NCBI GenBank assembly: GCA_047495785.1
Contig: JBLDXI010000001.1
Coordinates: 4,588,001 to 4,652,000, forward strand
Origin: Lepidodermella squamata
Taxonomy: Eukaryota; Gastrotricha
Length of the DNA stretch: 64,000 nt
Direction: 5' to 3'
The notes below the pieces were generated by a model that did not search any database, had not been told where the DNA came from, and saw only the letters and a list, made by a program, of their open reading frames with translations. Made by a program: the position numbers and the translations under genes. Of the stretch, positions 34,514 through 44,936 are shown piece by piece (within the stretch, counting starts at the first letter, position 1; every line of letters begins with the position of its first letter).

Positions 34514-34944
34514 ATGCTTTCAACTAGCGTAATGTTTATCATAGCTATTGCTTCAGGTGTTGCCTTATCCCGGCCCTTCAAAACTGATTTGGATGGCCAG
34601 ATTTCAGAGCGAAAGTTATTCCTGGTGGCGCTGAATGTCTTCAATGAGTCTCTAACGGCTGAACTTGGAGCTAGAACTGTAGTAGTACTTGATAATTTCA
34701 CGCGAAAGCAATGCCGAATGATCTGCAGGCGAGCGGTAAGAAAACTATTGAAATAGCATCTTCACCCGATTTATCCCATCCCATTTTGTAGAAGGTTCGA
34801 AGTTGCCTTCGTGAGAAACCTGCCGTTCGGCCGAAGTATATGAAAGCGAATTGTATAGATTCTACGAGTCGCCCAACTCTTCAAGAGTATGATTGCTTTT
34901 TATCTTATGACAATTCTCTTCAACTTCTGCTATTTCAGCATTGA
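34514..34944 (+). CDS. Secreted four-cysteine peptide P2
   Basis: Two exons: 34514-34735 and 34792-34944, phase-0 intron (GTAAGA...TTGTAG); 124 residues. Exon 1 is nearly identical to P1 (MFIIAIASGVALSRPFK onward) and ends in CRMIC plus three residues. Exon 2 begins KVRSCLREKPAVRPKYMKANC, giving C-x3-C-x7-C-x15-C, then runs about 20 residues further than P1 because the P1 stop is not shared. The longer tail contains a fifth cysteine and may be non-functional extra sequence. Duplicate of the P1 locus about 10.4 kb away. Confidence 0.82.
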
Positions 34945-35515
34945 TCAAGCCGATTGGAAGTTTCTGTCAGAATTAACTGGATTATCGAGTGAGCTTTCTT
35001 GATTAGCTGCGGACCCTCGATGAACAAATTTTAAAATTCACACTATTATTTTCTATAAGATTAATCGAGAAATCGTTCTCATAGTCTTGTGGTGTGTGAT
35101 TCTAATTAGTTTCTAATAATAAAATTGTTTACCTTCTGAACAATTATTGCTCTATTTCCATGAGAATCTATTATCAAAGATCAAAGGAGCAAAACTTACG
35201 CTGACAGAATTAGGCGTATAACGATTCTGAAAGACAATAAATCTGGGAATTTTAATTTTGAAAGGATCTGAGGAATTTGGGATCCTCCTCCCTATTTGAG
35301 TGTTTGAGAAGGATGTCGCTATGAGGATATTCTTCCTACTTTCTTCTAATTGTTCAATAGCGTGTCGAGCGCTTGGTAACCCTAATAACCTTAGTAAAGT
35401 AGAAGTAACCCTAAGAAGCTGGCAAAATGTAATCATTTCAATCAATCGCAAAAGTAAAGGTAATAAATAAAAAAGTATTATTAAAGGATTATTAGGAAAT
35501 TATTTATTATAAATG
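34945..35515. other. Spacer between convergent P2 and X2
   Basis: No gene seen; about twice the length of the equivalent P1-X1 spacer. Confidence 0.45.
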
Positions 35516-35812
35516 TCATTTCATTTTCTCCAACCTCGAGAGAATAGACAACAGAAAGCTTTTTTGGCAACTGCTTCTTATTAAAGTCAAGCGACGAGCG
35601 ACAGATTGCTGACCCAGGCACTGAAGCATTCGTAAGTGAAAACCGGTGAAGCAGCGCACGCACAAATCACGTGAAATTTCATCGAAACCATCCATCGAAT
35701 TCCGAAATTCCGATTTGGTGAAATGATTCTCCTGTGTAGAAATAACGCATCGGGCTAAAAGAGAAAAACTTATAATTCCGCTGAAGATGAGTAAAGATTT
35801 CGAGTAAGCCAT
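35516..35812 (-). CDS. Secreted cysteine peptide X2 (intronless branch)
   Basis: A single exon of 98 residues, starting MAYSKSLLIFSGIISFSLLA. It shares with X1 the block EISRDLCVRCFTGFH, then RMLQCLGQ, SVARRL and IRSSC, i.e. C-x2-C-x10-C-x16-C. It is convergent with P2, as X1 is with P1, so the two-gene unit was copied as a block. The N-terminal mature region (HFTKSEFRNSMDGF) is less conserved than the cysteine core. Function unknown. Confidence 0.76.
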   Translation of the reverse strand: MAYSKSLLIFSGIISFSLLARCVISTQENHFTKSEFRNSMDGFDEISRDLCVRCFTGFHLRMLQCLGQQSVARRLTLIRSSCQKSFLLSILSRLEKMK

Positions 35813-36547
35813 TATAGCAGTCGTCAAATCACTGGAAAAGTAAGCAATGCAGCTACCGCAGTTGTTATTATATAAGACGAAAACGTACCTGTAACTGGGT
35901 AAAATTAAATTCTCTGTAATTGGACGGAGATAGAGGCTACCTGCTAATACTAAGTGCTTACTGTCTTATCAATGACTGATATGTCAGTGGCAGTTTGATA
36001 TTTGGCGTCATAAAGTTGTAAAGAAACTGTTCACCGATCAGCTCCACGTGCGTTGCTCCATGCATTCACGTGCGTAAATTAAGGGTTTTTACTTCAGTTA
36101 TAGCAAATATGGACGCCGTTGAAAAAATAATTGATCCTATTTCAGACAACCCTGAGTTTGTTTTGTCTTTTTGACCAGTTTCATCACTTTTTAACTGTAG
36201 CGATGTAGCTTTCTAAAAATAAACACTCGCGGTATCCAAATTCTCCTGTCAAGTCTTTTAGGTCGAAAACAATCACCGTCAAGTCCGATCATGGAAATTC
36301 AACTTAATTTATTTAATGTGATGTGCGTGAAGTCGCTGTACCTGTACTCTTTCTTGTGAATTTGCGTGAACTTCGCGCTGACAGCTCAAGGATTACTGCT
36401 TGACGCTTATCTTTACTTCCTCGCAAGTTTAATTTTGACAGTATGGGTTTAGGCGGGCTGTTGTCACATCTGGGAGGCCAATCCGCCAGAAATTCCGCTA
36501 ATGCTAAAGGAATGCATTAGGTACTTTTCTCTCGCAAAGGTCCACAG
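35813..36547. other. Spacer
   Basis: No gene supported. Confidence 0.45.
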
Positions 36548-36720
36548 ATTTTGCAACTTGAACGTCGTAGCGCCTTTGGAATGTTGGAAACATTCGTTTA
36601 TACCGATTTAAATGACTGCTAAGCTCGCCAGGACCCTATCAGGACCTGAATAATCGCGTCGCTGAAAAGCCTGAATGTCATATTGCCGGTCCGCCTGAAG
36701 CGTAGATTACAGAAAAAACG
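36548..36720 (-). pseudogene. Degraded A-like peptide copy
   Basis: The sequence aligns with 32080-32290 (shared words around TTGCAxCTxGAACG, AGCGCCTT and GACGCGATTATTCA) but has internal deletions and in-frame stops. As at 32 kb, an R gene follows on the plus strand, so both belong to one duplicated block. Confidence 0.6.
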
Positions 36721-36723
36721 TGA

Positions 36724-37146
36724 ATAAGGCTTGTTTGGCTGCGTTGTTCACAGTCAAGATTGTACAAATTTAAAGGATTCCGTGGCTAAATAGGTGGAAC
36801 ACACGATGGATATTTATGTCATAGCAATAAATACAATCGTGTCTTATACGATTGTCAGATATATTCAAATTATCAACGCCTAGATTTAGATGTTAAGCCG
36901 ATTAATTAACAAAAATGAGCGTGGAATGAGTGGGTGGGCCTAGTAGGCCATAGTTTGTCAACAACGCATCGTATTACCTCAAATCCTGATGCAATTAATC
37001 AAAAAACGAAGTTGTCTTACTCCTTATGCCGATTTATCCGACAGGTGTCTCGATTTCTATCAATAATCAAAGAGCGTAAAATCCGTGTACAGCATAAGAA
37101 CGAATAAAAGACTGATTTGTTTCATCGACAACTATTGAAAACCAGA
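36724..37146. other. R2 upstream region
   Basis: Non-coding; corresponds in position to 32325-33153. Confidence 0.4.
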
Positions 37147-37515
37147 ATGCGAATCTACCTTATCCTAACTTTTATTTCTGCCGCGTTACGAGTTTCGCAG
37201 TCTGCTTTTGGTTTGTTACTTGATCTCAACAGCGAAGCGACCACTCTTGAGCTCGATGGGCAAACAACTGCGACTGCAAATACAAATCCTGTTGTCCTGT
37301 GGCGCAGGATGGCGATGATAAATAGAGCTTTGCGGACGCAAATATCTGCTGATTTATCAACCTTTATAAAGGATGGGCGAATGGCATTGGCTGGCCAACA
37401 GCGGTTAAGTGTCGCTTCGTCAATGCTGCAGCTGAAAATGCAACGACCACGAAAGAGTGAAAGCCGAGGCCGTATTGTTGTCACAGGATCTTTCGATGTC
37501 AGCATTCCAAAGTAG
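37147..37515 (+). CDS. Secreted VVTGSF-family peptide R2
   Basis: A single exon of 122 residues, starting MRIYLILTFISAALRVSQSA (signal peptide). It shares with R1 GLLLDLNSEATT, LWRRMAMINRALRTQISADL, the basic Gln-rich stretch and the end RGRIVVTGSFDVSIPK. It has no cysteine. The ATG at 37147 is chosen over one ten codons upstream because it begins the hydrophobic leader and aligns with R1. It lies downstream of a broken A-like copy, just as R1 does. Confidence 0.8.
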   Translation: MRIYLILTFISAALRVSQSAFGLLLDLNSEATTLELDGQTTATANTNPVVLWRRMAMINRALRTQISADLSTFIKDGRMALAGQQRLSVASSMLQLKMQRPRKSESRGRIVVTGSFDVSIPK

Positions 37516-37905
37516 GAGAAAATTGTTCCACGCAGATGGAAATGCAGTTTTAGGTGATTAATCATAATAAAATATGCGTGCCACTACAAAGTGAAACGTA
37601 AATTATGACCAGTTTTACTATTGACGAATGGACCTATTATTATTAAACGAGACGAGACCCAACAATTACAGGGTGCAAGATTTTTCAAATACTACCAAAC
37701 TTCGTTTTTCCACAGATCGGAACGAGGTGGCGAAATTTTTGAAAATTCGATCCACATCAAATAAACTTCGCCAATGTCTGCGAATCATCCGAACTATTTT
37801 ATTGTTCAATAGAAAGATCGAAGGACACCGGAAATAAAGCCACGCCTACATCTACACTTGCTCAATTAGAACGTTGCGAATGTTGCGAGGATCATCGATC
37901 CTCGA
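37516..37905. other. Spacer
   Basis: 3' regions of R2 and of the glycogen-targeting gene; no other gene. Confidence 0.5.
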
Positions 37906-39062
37906 TCACCAATAGCAGTAACGCGTATCAATAAGCAAATCAGGTGTCGATTTGTGAATTTTACCTCGCTGAGTCGCCTCACGGCTGCTCATCTCCGAAA
38001 ATTCACACCAAAGTTCGCGAATTTTCGCTGTTCGTTCCGCTTCGAATGCTTTGCTGATAGCTTCTGACGACGAATCGAAATGATGCTGCAAGCGCAAGTT
38101 AGGACAATATCGCAGCGAATAATTGCAGCTGCTGTTGTTGTCCCAAAAATAAGCTGAAAAATATACAAAGAGACCCAAATGTATATAAATATATTAAAAA
38201 ATCTTAAAAATAGACAGACCCGAAAAAATTGTGAATGAATAGGTATAATTTTACAACTTCGGCCGACCCTTAAATTGGGTTCTCTGTGGCAAAAAATCTG
38301 GTTCTTGTATAAAAACTCGGTTAAATTCAAATGAGAACTAGTCAAACATTAACTATAACTTGCCATTTCGATCAGGGCAGTGGTAGCAGACGCAGAACTG
38401 AACGATGGTTCCAGGTTTGAGGTGAGGCAGAGGGATTTCGAAATCGAAGCGTTCAGACGTCGCGGCACCAGTTTCAGACTGATGATAACGAGCCACCCAG
38501 TCGTGAGACGTTAGCCAATTATCGAAAGTGATGCGAACAAAGACATCTTTCACGTAGGATAAATTGCGCACCCTAATCGAGCCTGTTATCAAATTCAGCC
38601 GACAGCGGACACTTTCAAGGGCGATTTTATTCGCATCGAGCCGCTCAGAAACCAGCTGGTCGCTTGGTTCCGCGAACAATTTCTCGAAGATATCTGCTTC
38701 ATTTGGAGCTTGGATGGGCGGGCTGAGCTGAAGGGAAGACCGCAGAGCTTGGGCAGCTCTTGACAACATTTGGGCCAGGGGTGACTTCGTTTCGGGTTCG
38801 AAGTGATGAACCACTGCCAGGGAACTGCCATTGTCATCAGCGAAACGGACACGCTTTTGCGATTTCGAGGCCTTTTTAGCTAGGTAGGCAGCCGATTCAC
38901 TGTTGCAGCGATCTCGGTTATCAAAGTTTGAATCTGCTTGACAACCAAGTTAGAGCGTGAGGAGAAATAGAGTAAAAGCTACTTACTCCATAAGACAAAA
39001 TCCCGTAAGATATCCGCTTCCGAGATGGCCAAAGCCTGTTGCGATGGCAAGAATGATGACAT
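37906..39062 (-). CDS. PPP1R3-like: PP1 glycogen-targeting regulatory subunit (PPP1R3-like, CBM21)
   Basis: Three exons: 39062-38987, 38933-38364 and 38153-37906; 297 residues. Such subunits bind PP1 catalytic subunit and glycogen and steer dephosphorylation of glycogen synthase and phosphorylase. The PP1-docking RVxF motif is seen as KRVRFADDNG (around residue 55). The CBM21 domain follows: ALESVRCRLNLITGSIRVRN, FVRITFDNWLTSHDW, RFDFEIPLPHLKPG, QFCVCYHC and, across the last intron, the conserved WDNN motif (YFWDNNSSCNYS). The reading frame joins only if intron 2 uses a GC donor (G|GCAAGT) with a TTTTTCAG acceptor. TATAAAT lies about 36-42 bp before the ATG. Family call is firm; the exact paralog is not assigned. 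Confidence 0.92.
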
Positions 39063-39097
39063 AGAGTAAAATATACGAATGAGAATCTTTATGCCGG

Positions 39098-39104
39098 ATT
39101 TATA
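39098..39104 (-). promoter_or_regulatory. TATA box of the PPP1R3-like gene
   Basis: Minus strand reads GTGTATAAATCC about 40 bp before the ATG at 39062. Confidence 0.55.
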
Positions 39105-39700
39105 CACGCTCGATGGCCTCGTTTACGCCATTATTTTGCAAAAAACTGTTGCTGCTTGTTTTTCACCATTGACACAACTTCACCGCAATCCTTAAACGAA
39201 TGCGTATATCGCGGTAGTACGTGCATCTGGCCGGCACGCGTTGTTTCATGCAAATGATGCTTGATGCAAAAAATGGGTATTGTTTACAAATAACTTTTCG
39301 TTTTCGACTAGGTTAAAATAATGAAAAACAACAAAAATGCGGTTTACAGTCTTCTGAATTTTCACCAAATTTTCACGGCCCGCGAAAATCCCGTATAACA
39401 CGTTCAATCTCGGCCCGTTAATTCTTTGCGGCCTGTTTAATTGCGCAATGAGATTTTGCCAGAGATCCGACTAGGTCCAGCTCTGAGGCGGGCAAATCGA
39501 GCCATTTTTAGCCCAAAATTACGGCTCAACGCTTTTCAGACATTTTCGAACGCCAGCAGGGGGGTTGTTTACCCCGTACTCGGAGCACTGGATGTTGCCC
39601 ATTTTGGGCTTCCGATAAACTTTTCAACAGAAAAAAGCACTGTAACCTGTAACGTCGAACTTCGGCTATTTTAGGAGTTCATGCCCGTCATTTTAGAGAC
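39105..39700. other. Upstream spacer of the PPP1R3-like gene
   Basis: No gene supported. Confidence 0.45.
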
Positions 39701-39954
39701 GACATCTTTTTTCTGCCTTCTTCCAGACCACACCTGACCACACCATATTTCATAAACGGTACAGCTCATTCTATAGTATTACACGTCGGCGGCCTTTAGC
39801 TTTAGAGGGAATCACGGTGTTTACTAGTGCATGGATTGCGGCTGATCATCAGGCATTACATTCCGAGGATGAACTGGAAGTCTACTCGTGACCGGTGCTT
39901 ACAAATTATTTGCTGATTTAATAAACATTGCTCTCTAATTTCATGAATATGGTC

Positions 39955-40464
39955 TTAGGATAATCGGTGTCCGCAGCTTACTGCCAGATACTTCATTCTA
40001 CTGCCAGGCTTCCTTTGGAGGCAACTTCGCTTTTTGCCCTGAAAAATGGTTTAGCAAGGTTACTGATAATAAATAATGCAAGAGCTTACCGCAGATTTGC
40101 AAAGCTTCCGACACTGCGACGCGGTCAAATTTTCGATAGCTGCAGCCGCCCTTGCTTTAGATTCAGCGATATCGGCGTCGCTTAGAAATACCAAGTTTGG
40201 ATTAACGGGTTGAAGACCCAAGCTGTCGACCTGCGGGAAGTCGACGCGAACCGGGGACAATTGGAAGGAGTCGAGTCTTCCAACACAAGGCGTGTTAGCA
40301 TGGCTCGAGGAACCTTGGCTTGCCTCGAATTTGTAACTCGAACACTGTTTCAGAGCTTGAAATATTGTATCGCTAAGCCGGGCGCTGTTGATTGAGCTAA
40401 TAGGCCGGCAACTAGCCATGCTAGCAATGCACAGAACCAAGAATATCGCTCTCATATGATTCAC
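39955..40464 (-). CDS. Secreted six-cysteine peptide A1
   Basis: Two exons: 40464-40090 and 40038-39955, phase-0 intron (GTAAGC...TTTTTCAG); 152 residues from the first Met, or 149 from MRAIFLVLCIASMASC, the likely signal peptide start. The N-terminal mature half has RLSDTIFQALKQCS and TPCVGRLDSFQL (cysteines 1 and 2). A helical segment, LSDADIAESKARAAAAIENL, leads to CRKLCKSA at the exon end, and exon 2 gives RSCLQRKPGSRMKYLAVSC. The last four cysteines keep C-x3-C-x8-C-x15-C, so A peptides look like S peptides with an added two-cysteine N-terminal module. Six cysteines suit three disulfides. Function unknown. Confidence 0.83.
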
Positions 40465-42129
40465 AGCTAAAAAGTGAAAAGTGCATCTTGGGAAAATTGT
40501 TTCGCATTTCGAGGTGAGTACACAGGAAGTGTCGAAAGATTTACCTCTTTCTAAGTTCTAAGAGGGGGTAGTGGCGTTAGCTTGATATTGTCAGGTTTAG
40601 TTTATTTTCCAAAGGGCAACCATAAATATAATCAATAGCGAGCGAAGCTATGAAATGGTGGTATTTTCAAGTTTTACGGACTTAACGGTTTTACGGTTTT
40701 ACCGAGGCGTCACTCATGTGTTGGTGAAACCTGGGTTATCCAGCCAAGGACAGTGGCGGCCCACAGACCCAGGACGCCCGGTCGATATTTTGCGCACAAC
40801 TTTTGAAATTCAATTTCTGAGGCGTTTGATGGGCATGTTCGATAGAAAATTACGAAAATAGTGAAGCTATTGCGGAAAGTACGGTAGCCAAGTGGAGTGC
40901 GTGAAGATACACTTATCACTTCGAGGTTTTTGCATTTGCAATCAGTGTAGAAGCTGGGGATTTCACCAAAAGGGGGATATAGGCCTCCCCTTTCCCCTTA
41001 CATCACTTCGTAGAAAATTTGCGATGAAAACAAAAATACTAGGTAAATTACAAATACTATAAAAATTGAATTGATGAGCGATTAAAAACGAATTCGTGAT
41101 AAGAAATAAAGTCATGCACTTGTTGTTCGCTCAGCCCAGGGAAATGACTGTTTGTGAGCAACCCTTAGGATATTTTGATTAAATTTTCAATTTTTCACGT
41201 GCAAAGGACGAGAGTTCGAAATTCACCGTCTTATTTCCGTCAAATCAAATGACTCCTCACTCTCGTCCTCATTTAAAATAGGAACGCGACAATCAGCGGC
41301 GAATCAGTCCTCTTTTTGGACGCTTCCTGCGAGGCCTTCCATATCGCTACACAACGCGGAGTGGGCGGCGGATCGACTTGCATAAATATTTAGAAACTAT
41401 TTAATGACGATCGGTCAGCCAGTTATACTTGAATATTAATCTTGAGTTGCGGAGGTGCCCGAACAATTGACCATGACGTCGAATTCAATGCTGTTTCGAT
41501 TAGTGCTGTTCTAGGGTCGCAGCTAAAGCGTAGCTACGATTTCTCTTAGTTGCTTAGGATAAGTTTGTTAGCCCAATCTATTCGTTTTTGTGAAAGATTC
41601 GAAAATTATTAGATGAAAGGACCCATTGCGACTGTTGAATGAAAAATGATCTCAGGCGAACAATAGTAATTTGGATAATCTTTTAGATCAATGATCTTCG
41701 GCTTTTGGCGACATTCGTTGAACATTGTTGAAGTTTGAACTTTATTGATAGACTAAAATTGAGGTTTGTTGAGTACTCGGATGGTTTCGGAGACTTGCGA
41801 AAGAGGAATGAATGAACTCCCCATCCCCCCGCTACTTCCTTAACTCTTAAGGTTCATAGTTCATGAAAGAAACACGAATCATATCATTATACTATTCAAC
41901 TTCGGCGGCGTTAACCAGGAATCATGATGAACTTCCTGTGCATTACAGCTGATCAGCATTCGTCAGAAACTTTCTCACAACAGAGCATGATCAGAATACT
42001 CGCAAAATACCTGCCGCAATATTACTGAAAAGTGCTGAAAACAATCGTTTTACTAGGACTATGGACTATGAGAAGCGTCATCAGCCTCGGGAATGATTAC
42101 GATATAATATCGTGAATTTGGTCCTTGGA
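40465..42129. other. Spacer inside the A array
   Basis: Holds the 5' block of A1 (about 41250-41350) and the 3' block of A2 (about 41900-42110). No further gene seen. Confidence 0.5.
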
Positions 42130-42654
42130 TCACTGGTATCCGCAGCTTACTGTCAGGTACTTCATTCTACTGCCTGGCTTCTTCTTGAGGCAAGTTAGCT
42201 TTTTGACCTGAAAATTGTGTTGCAAATCTTTTTGAAACAATTTTTTTTTGAAAGAGCTTACCGCAGATTTGCATACTTTCCGACACTTTTTCGCGGTCAA
42301 TTTTGTCATAGCTGCAAGCACCTTTGCCTTTGACTCAGCGATTTCGGCATCGCTTAGAAATGCGAAATTTCGATCGTTGGGTTTAAAACCAAAGCTGTCG
42401 ACAGGCAGGACTTCGCCCGGAACCGGGTTTAATTCGAAGGAATCGAGTCTCCCTACACAAGGCGCATTAAGGTAGCTCAAGGAAGCCTGACTTGCTTCGG
42501 CTTTGTAAGTCGAGCACTGTTTAAGAGCATGAAATATTGTATCACTGAGCCGGGCGTTGTTGATTGAGCCACGAGCCCGGCAACTAGCCATGGTAGCAAT
42601 GCCGAGAACTAAGAATATTGATATCATAGGATATAGGATCCACTCGGACTGCAT
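42130..42654 (-). CDS. Secreted six-cysteine peptide A2
   Basis: Two exons: 42654-42262 and 42207-42130. The 54-bp intron (GTAAGC...TTTTCAG) is a multiple of three without a stop, so unspliced RNA would also be open across it; comparison with A1 and A3 shows it is an intron. Spliced length is 156 residues. It contains RLSDTIFHALKQCS, APCVGRLDSFEL, LSDAEIAESKAKVLAAMTKL, CRKVC and, in exon 2, KLTCLKKKPGSRMKYLTVSC. The leader is MISIFLVLGIATMASC. Same cysteine pattern as A1. Confidence 0.83.
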   Translation of the reverse strand: MQSEWILYPMISIFLVLGIATMASCRARGSINNARLSDTIFHALKQCSTYKAEASQASLSYLNAPCVGRLDSFELNPVPGEVLPVDSFGFKPNDRNFAFLSDAEIAESKAKVLAAMTKLTAKKCRKVCKSAVSSFKKKLFQKDLQHNFQVKKLTCLKKKPGSRMKYLTVSCGYQ

Positions 42655-44418
42655 TGCTTTTGGGGCACACAGCGGGGTCTGGAAAATTGTTTTAATAAAT
42701 GCACCGATTTAGCGCTGTGATAATGTTTATGAAATGAAAGCAACCGTATAAAAAACCTAAATTTGAACGAAGCGAACGATAGATGGGGGAATTAGTTTGG
42801 TTTTTCGATTCATTCATCAGGGTACTGTTAGCTTATTTGAAAATTATATCTGCCACCATGTAGACTTGGGGACCATGGGTTCGTTACTTGCTTGTGCCTA
42901 GTTGTATGCTGCCACCAAATATCTCCTTAAAAAGTTGTTCATTACAAATATAAAAACATTTATATGTTGATGAACCATTTGTGAGCAATTGTAATTAAAT
43001 CGCAATATGAAATAAGGCCGTATAAACTGTTTTGCGTTATGCAAAATATGAAATGACATCTGCTCAATGGATAATGAAAGGACGTCCAAAGGAAGAGCCG
43101 TTTGAAGTTCTCGTCTGTTGTCCGTCAACAACAAAATGCCAAGCAAAGCGCCGGCAGAACGCGGACACGCGGGCGTTTTAGACATTGCGCAGAAGCCACT
43201 ATTGGGGAGGCGAAACAAATGACCCCTCACTTTCCAAATTTGAAAATGACAAAGCGGTGAATCAGCCCTCTTCTCGCATGCTTCCTGCCTTGAGAGCTAG
43301 CGTTTCGTCGCTGTTACTTTTATTACTTGTATTAGTAAGATAAGTTTTATCAAGAAACCTATGTCTGCTGTCTGTTTTCCATAATTCAAGTAATCAAAAG
43401 CATCCTGTGATGTTCTTCTTCATTGTGCGATATTCGATAACATGAATTTCCAGTCTCGTGTTTTCATTTTTTCAGATCTTCAGAGATTCGCGGATATCTT
43501 CAGAGACCGCGGAGTCATTGAGGTTGCTTTCCCTCAACTTCATAAGGAAGATATTTGAAATAAGCAGTTAGTTCCTAGTTCCAGCACACAGCTATGACGC
43601 GCAAGTCGCATGAAAGCTTCACTGGACGGGTATGTAGCGCAAGATTTCCTTACTTTGCATATAAATTGTCGACTGTTTCCGAACACTGGCTTTTCCCAAG
43701 CCACGAGGTTCCCCGGGCTCATATTTTAACCATAGCAGCTTGCGAGTAATATATTGCTCACAAGATCAACAGTCATATAATAGACTGTAATAGAACCCAT
43801 ATACCGTAAATATTCAAATACAAGCCCAGGCGGTACTGCGAAGAACATCAAAGTGCCGACAAATAGTGCCGCCTGGGCTTGTATTTCGGAATTTACGGCA
43901 ATTACGTATTATAACAACGGCCTATTTTTAGCTCCTGCATTCAATTACAGCCCTCGTTATAGCTTTCCCTTGATTCCCGACCCAGAGCCCTTATTGAGGG
44001 AGCACTGTAGTACATATCCAACTTCGGCGGCATAGCAAATGTCAGGGGTCACGGTGAACTTCCAGTTTAGTGCATTGCGGCTGATCAGCAGACATCCCTT
44101 GAACGAAACATTAGGGGGATAAATTGTTTTTCATGGGCTTTCCAAAGTTATAAGATCAACCGATTATTAAAGTTTCGAGTTTATTTCTAAACAGTGCAGT
44201 CATTTCGGCTCCGATTCTCACATATGTTTAGAAATGAACTCGGCTCAATATTTATGCTCCATACCGTATGTAACTGAAAAGTGCTAAAAAGTGGTTTTAT
44301 TTGGACTATGAGAAGCGTCATCGACCGAAGCCGTCGAATGTCTGGAGTTTTTCGACATTCGATGTTAGCTGCCTCATGATTGAATAAGACAAGGAATGTC
44401 GTAAATTTAGTCCTTGGA
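42655..44418. other. Spacer inside the A array
   Basis: Contains the A2 5' block (43195-43290), a hairpin (43801-43905) and the A3 3' block (44020-44400). The open frame at 42898-43230 has no support. Confidence 0.5.
43801..43905. mobile_element. Short foldback element
   Basis: Arms of about 37 bp pair: left TACAAGCCCAGGCGGTACT near 43821-43840 with right AGTGCCGCCTGGGCTTGTA near 43865-43885, continuing outward to CCGTAAAT/ATTTACGG. A small loop of about 25 bp separates them. MITE-like; no target duplication identified. Confidence 0.6.
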
Positions 44419-44936
44419 TCATCGGTGTCCGCAGCTTATTGCCAGGTACTTCATTCTGCTACCAGGCTTCTTCTGAAGGCAACTGCGCTTTTTGGCCTGA
44501 AAATTGTGTTGCAATTTAACTGAAAATAAATAATACAAGAGCATACCGCAGATTTGCAAAGCTTCTGACACTGCGATGCGGTCAATTTATCTATAGCTGC
44601 AACCGCCATTGCCTTTGAATCTGCGATTGCGGCGTCGCTTAGAAATGCCAAATTTCGATCGCTGGGTTTAAAACCAAAGCTGTCGACCTGAGGGAATTCG
44701 CCGTGAACCGGGATCAATTCGGAGGACTCAACTCTCCCAAGACAAGGCGCGTTAACGTAGCTCGAGGAAGATTGACTTGCATCGACATGGTGATTCGAGC
44801 ACTGCTTAAGAGCCTGAAATATTGTATCACTGAGCCGGGCATTGTTCATTGAGTTATAAGGCCAGCAACCAGCCATGCTAGCAATGCTGAGAACTAAGAA
44901 TATCGCTCTCATATGTAGGATTAAGTCATACTGCAC
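44419..44936 (-). CDS. Secreted six-cysteine peptide A3
   Basis: Two exons: 44936-44547 and 44496-44419, phase-0 intron (GTATGC donor, TTTTCAG acceptor); 155 residues, or 147 from MRAIFLVLSIASMAGC. It contains NARLSDTIFQALKQCS, APCLGRVESSEL, LSDAAIADSKAMAVAAIDKL, CQKLC and, in exon 2, RSCLQKKPGSRMKYLAISC. It differs from A1 and A2 mostly in the region between the second and third cysteines, while exon 2 is nearly identical in all three. Confidence 0.83.

Noticed and set aside
42898-43230. Open frame of 110 codons on the minus strand
   Set aside because: It spans the duplicated 5' block of the A array and has no counterpart frame in the other two copies.
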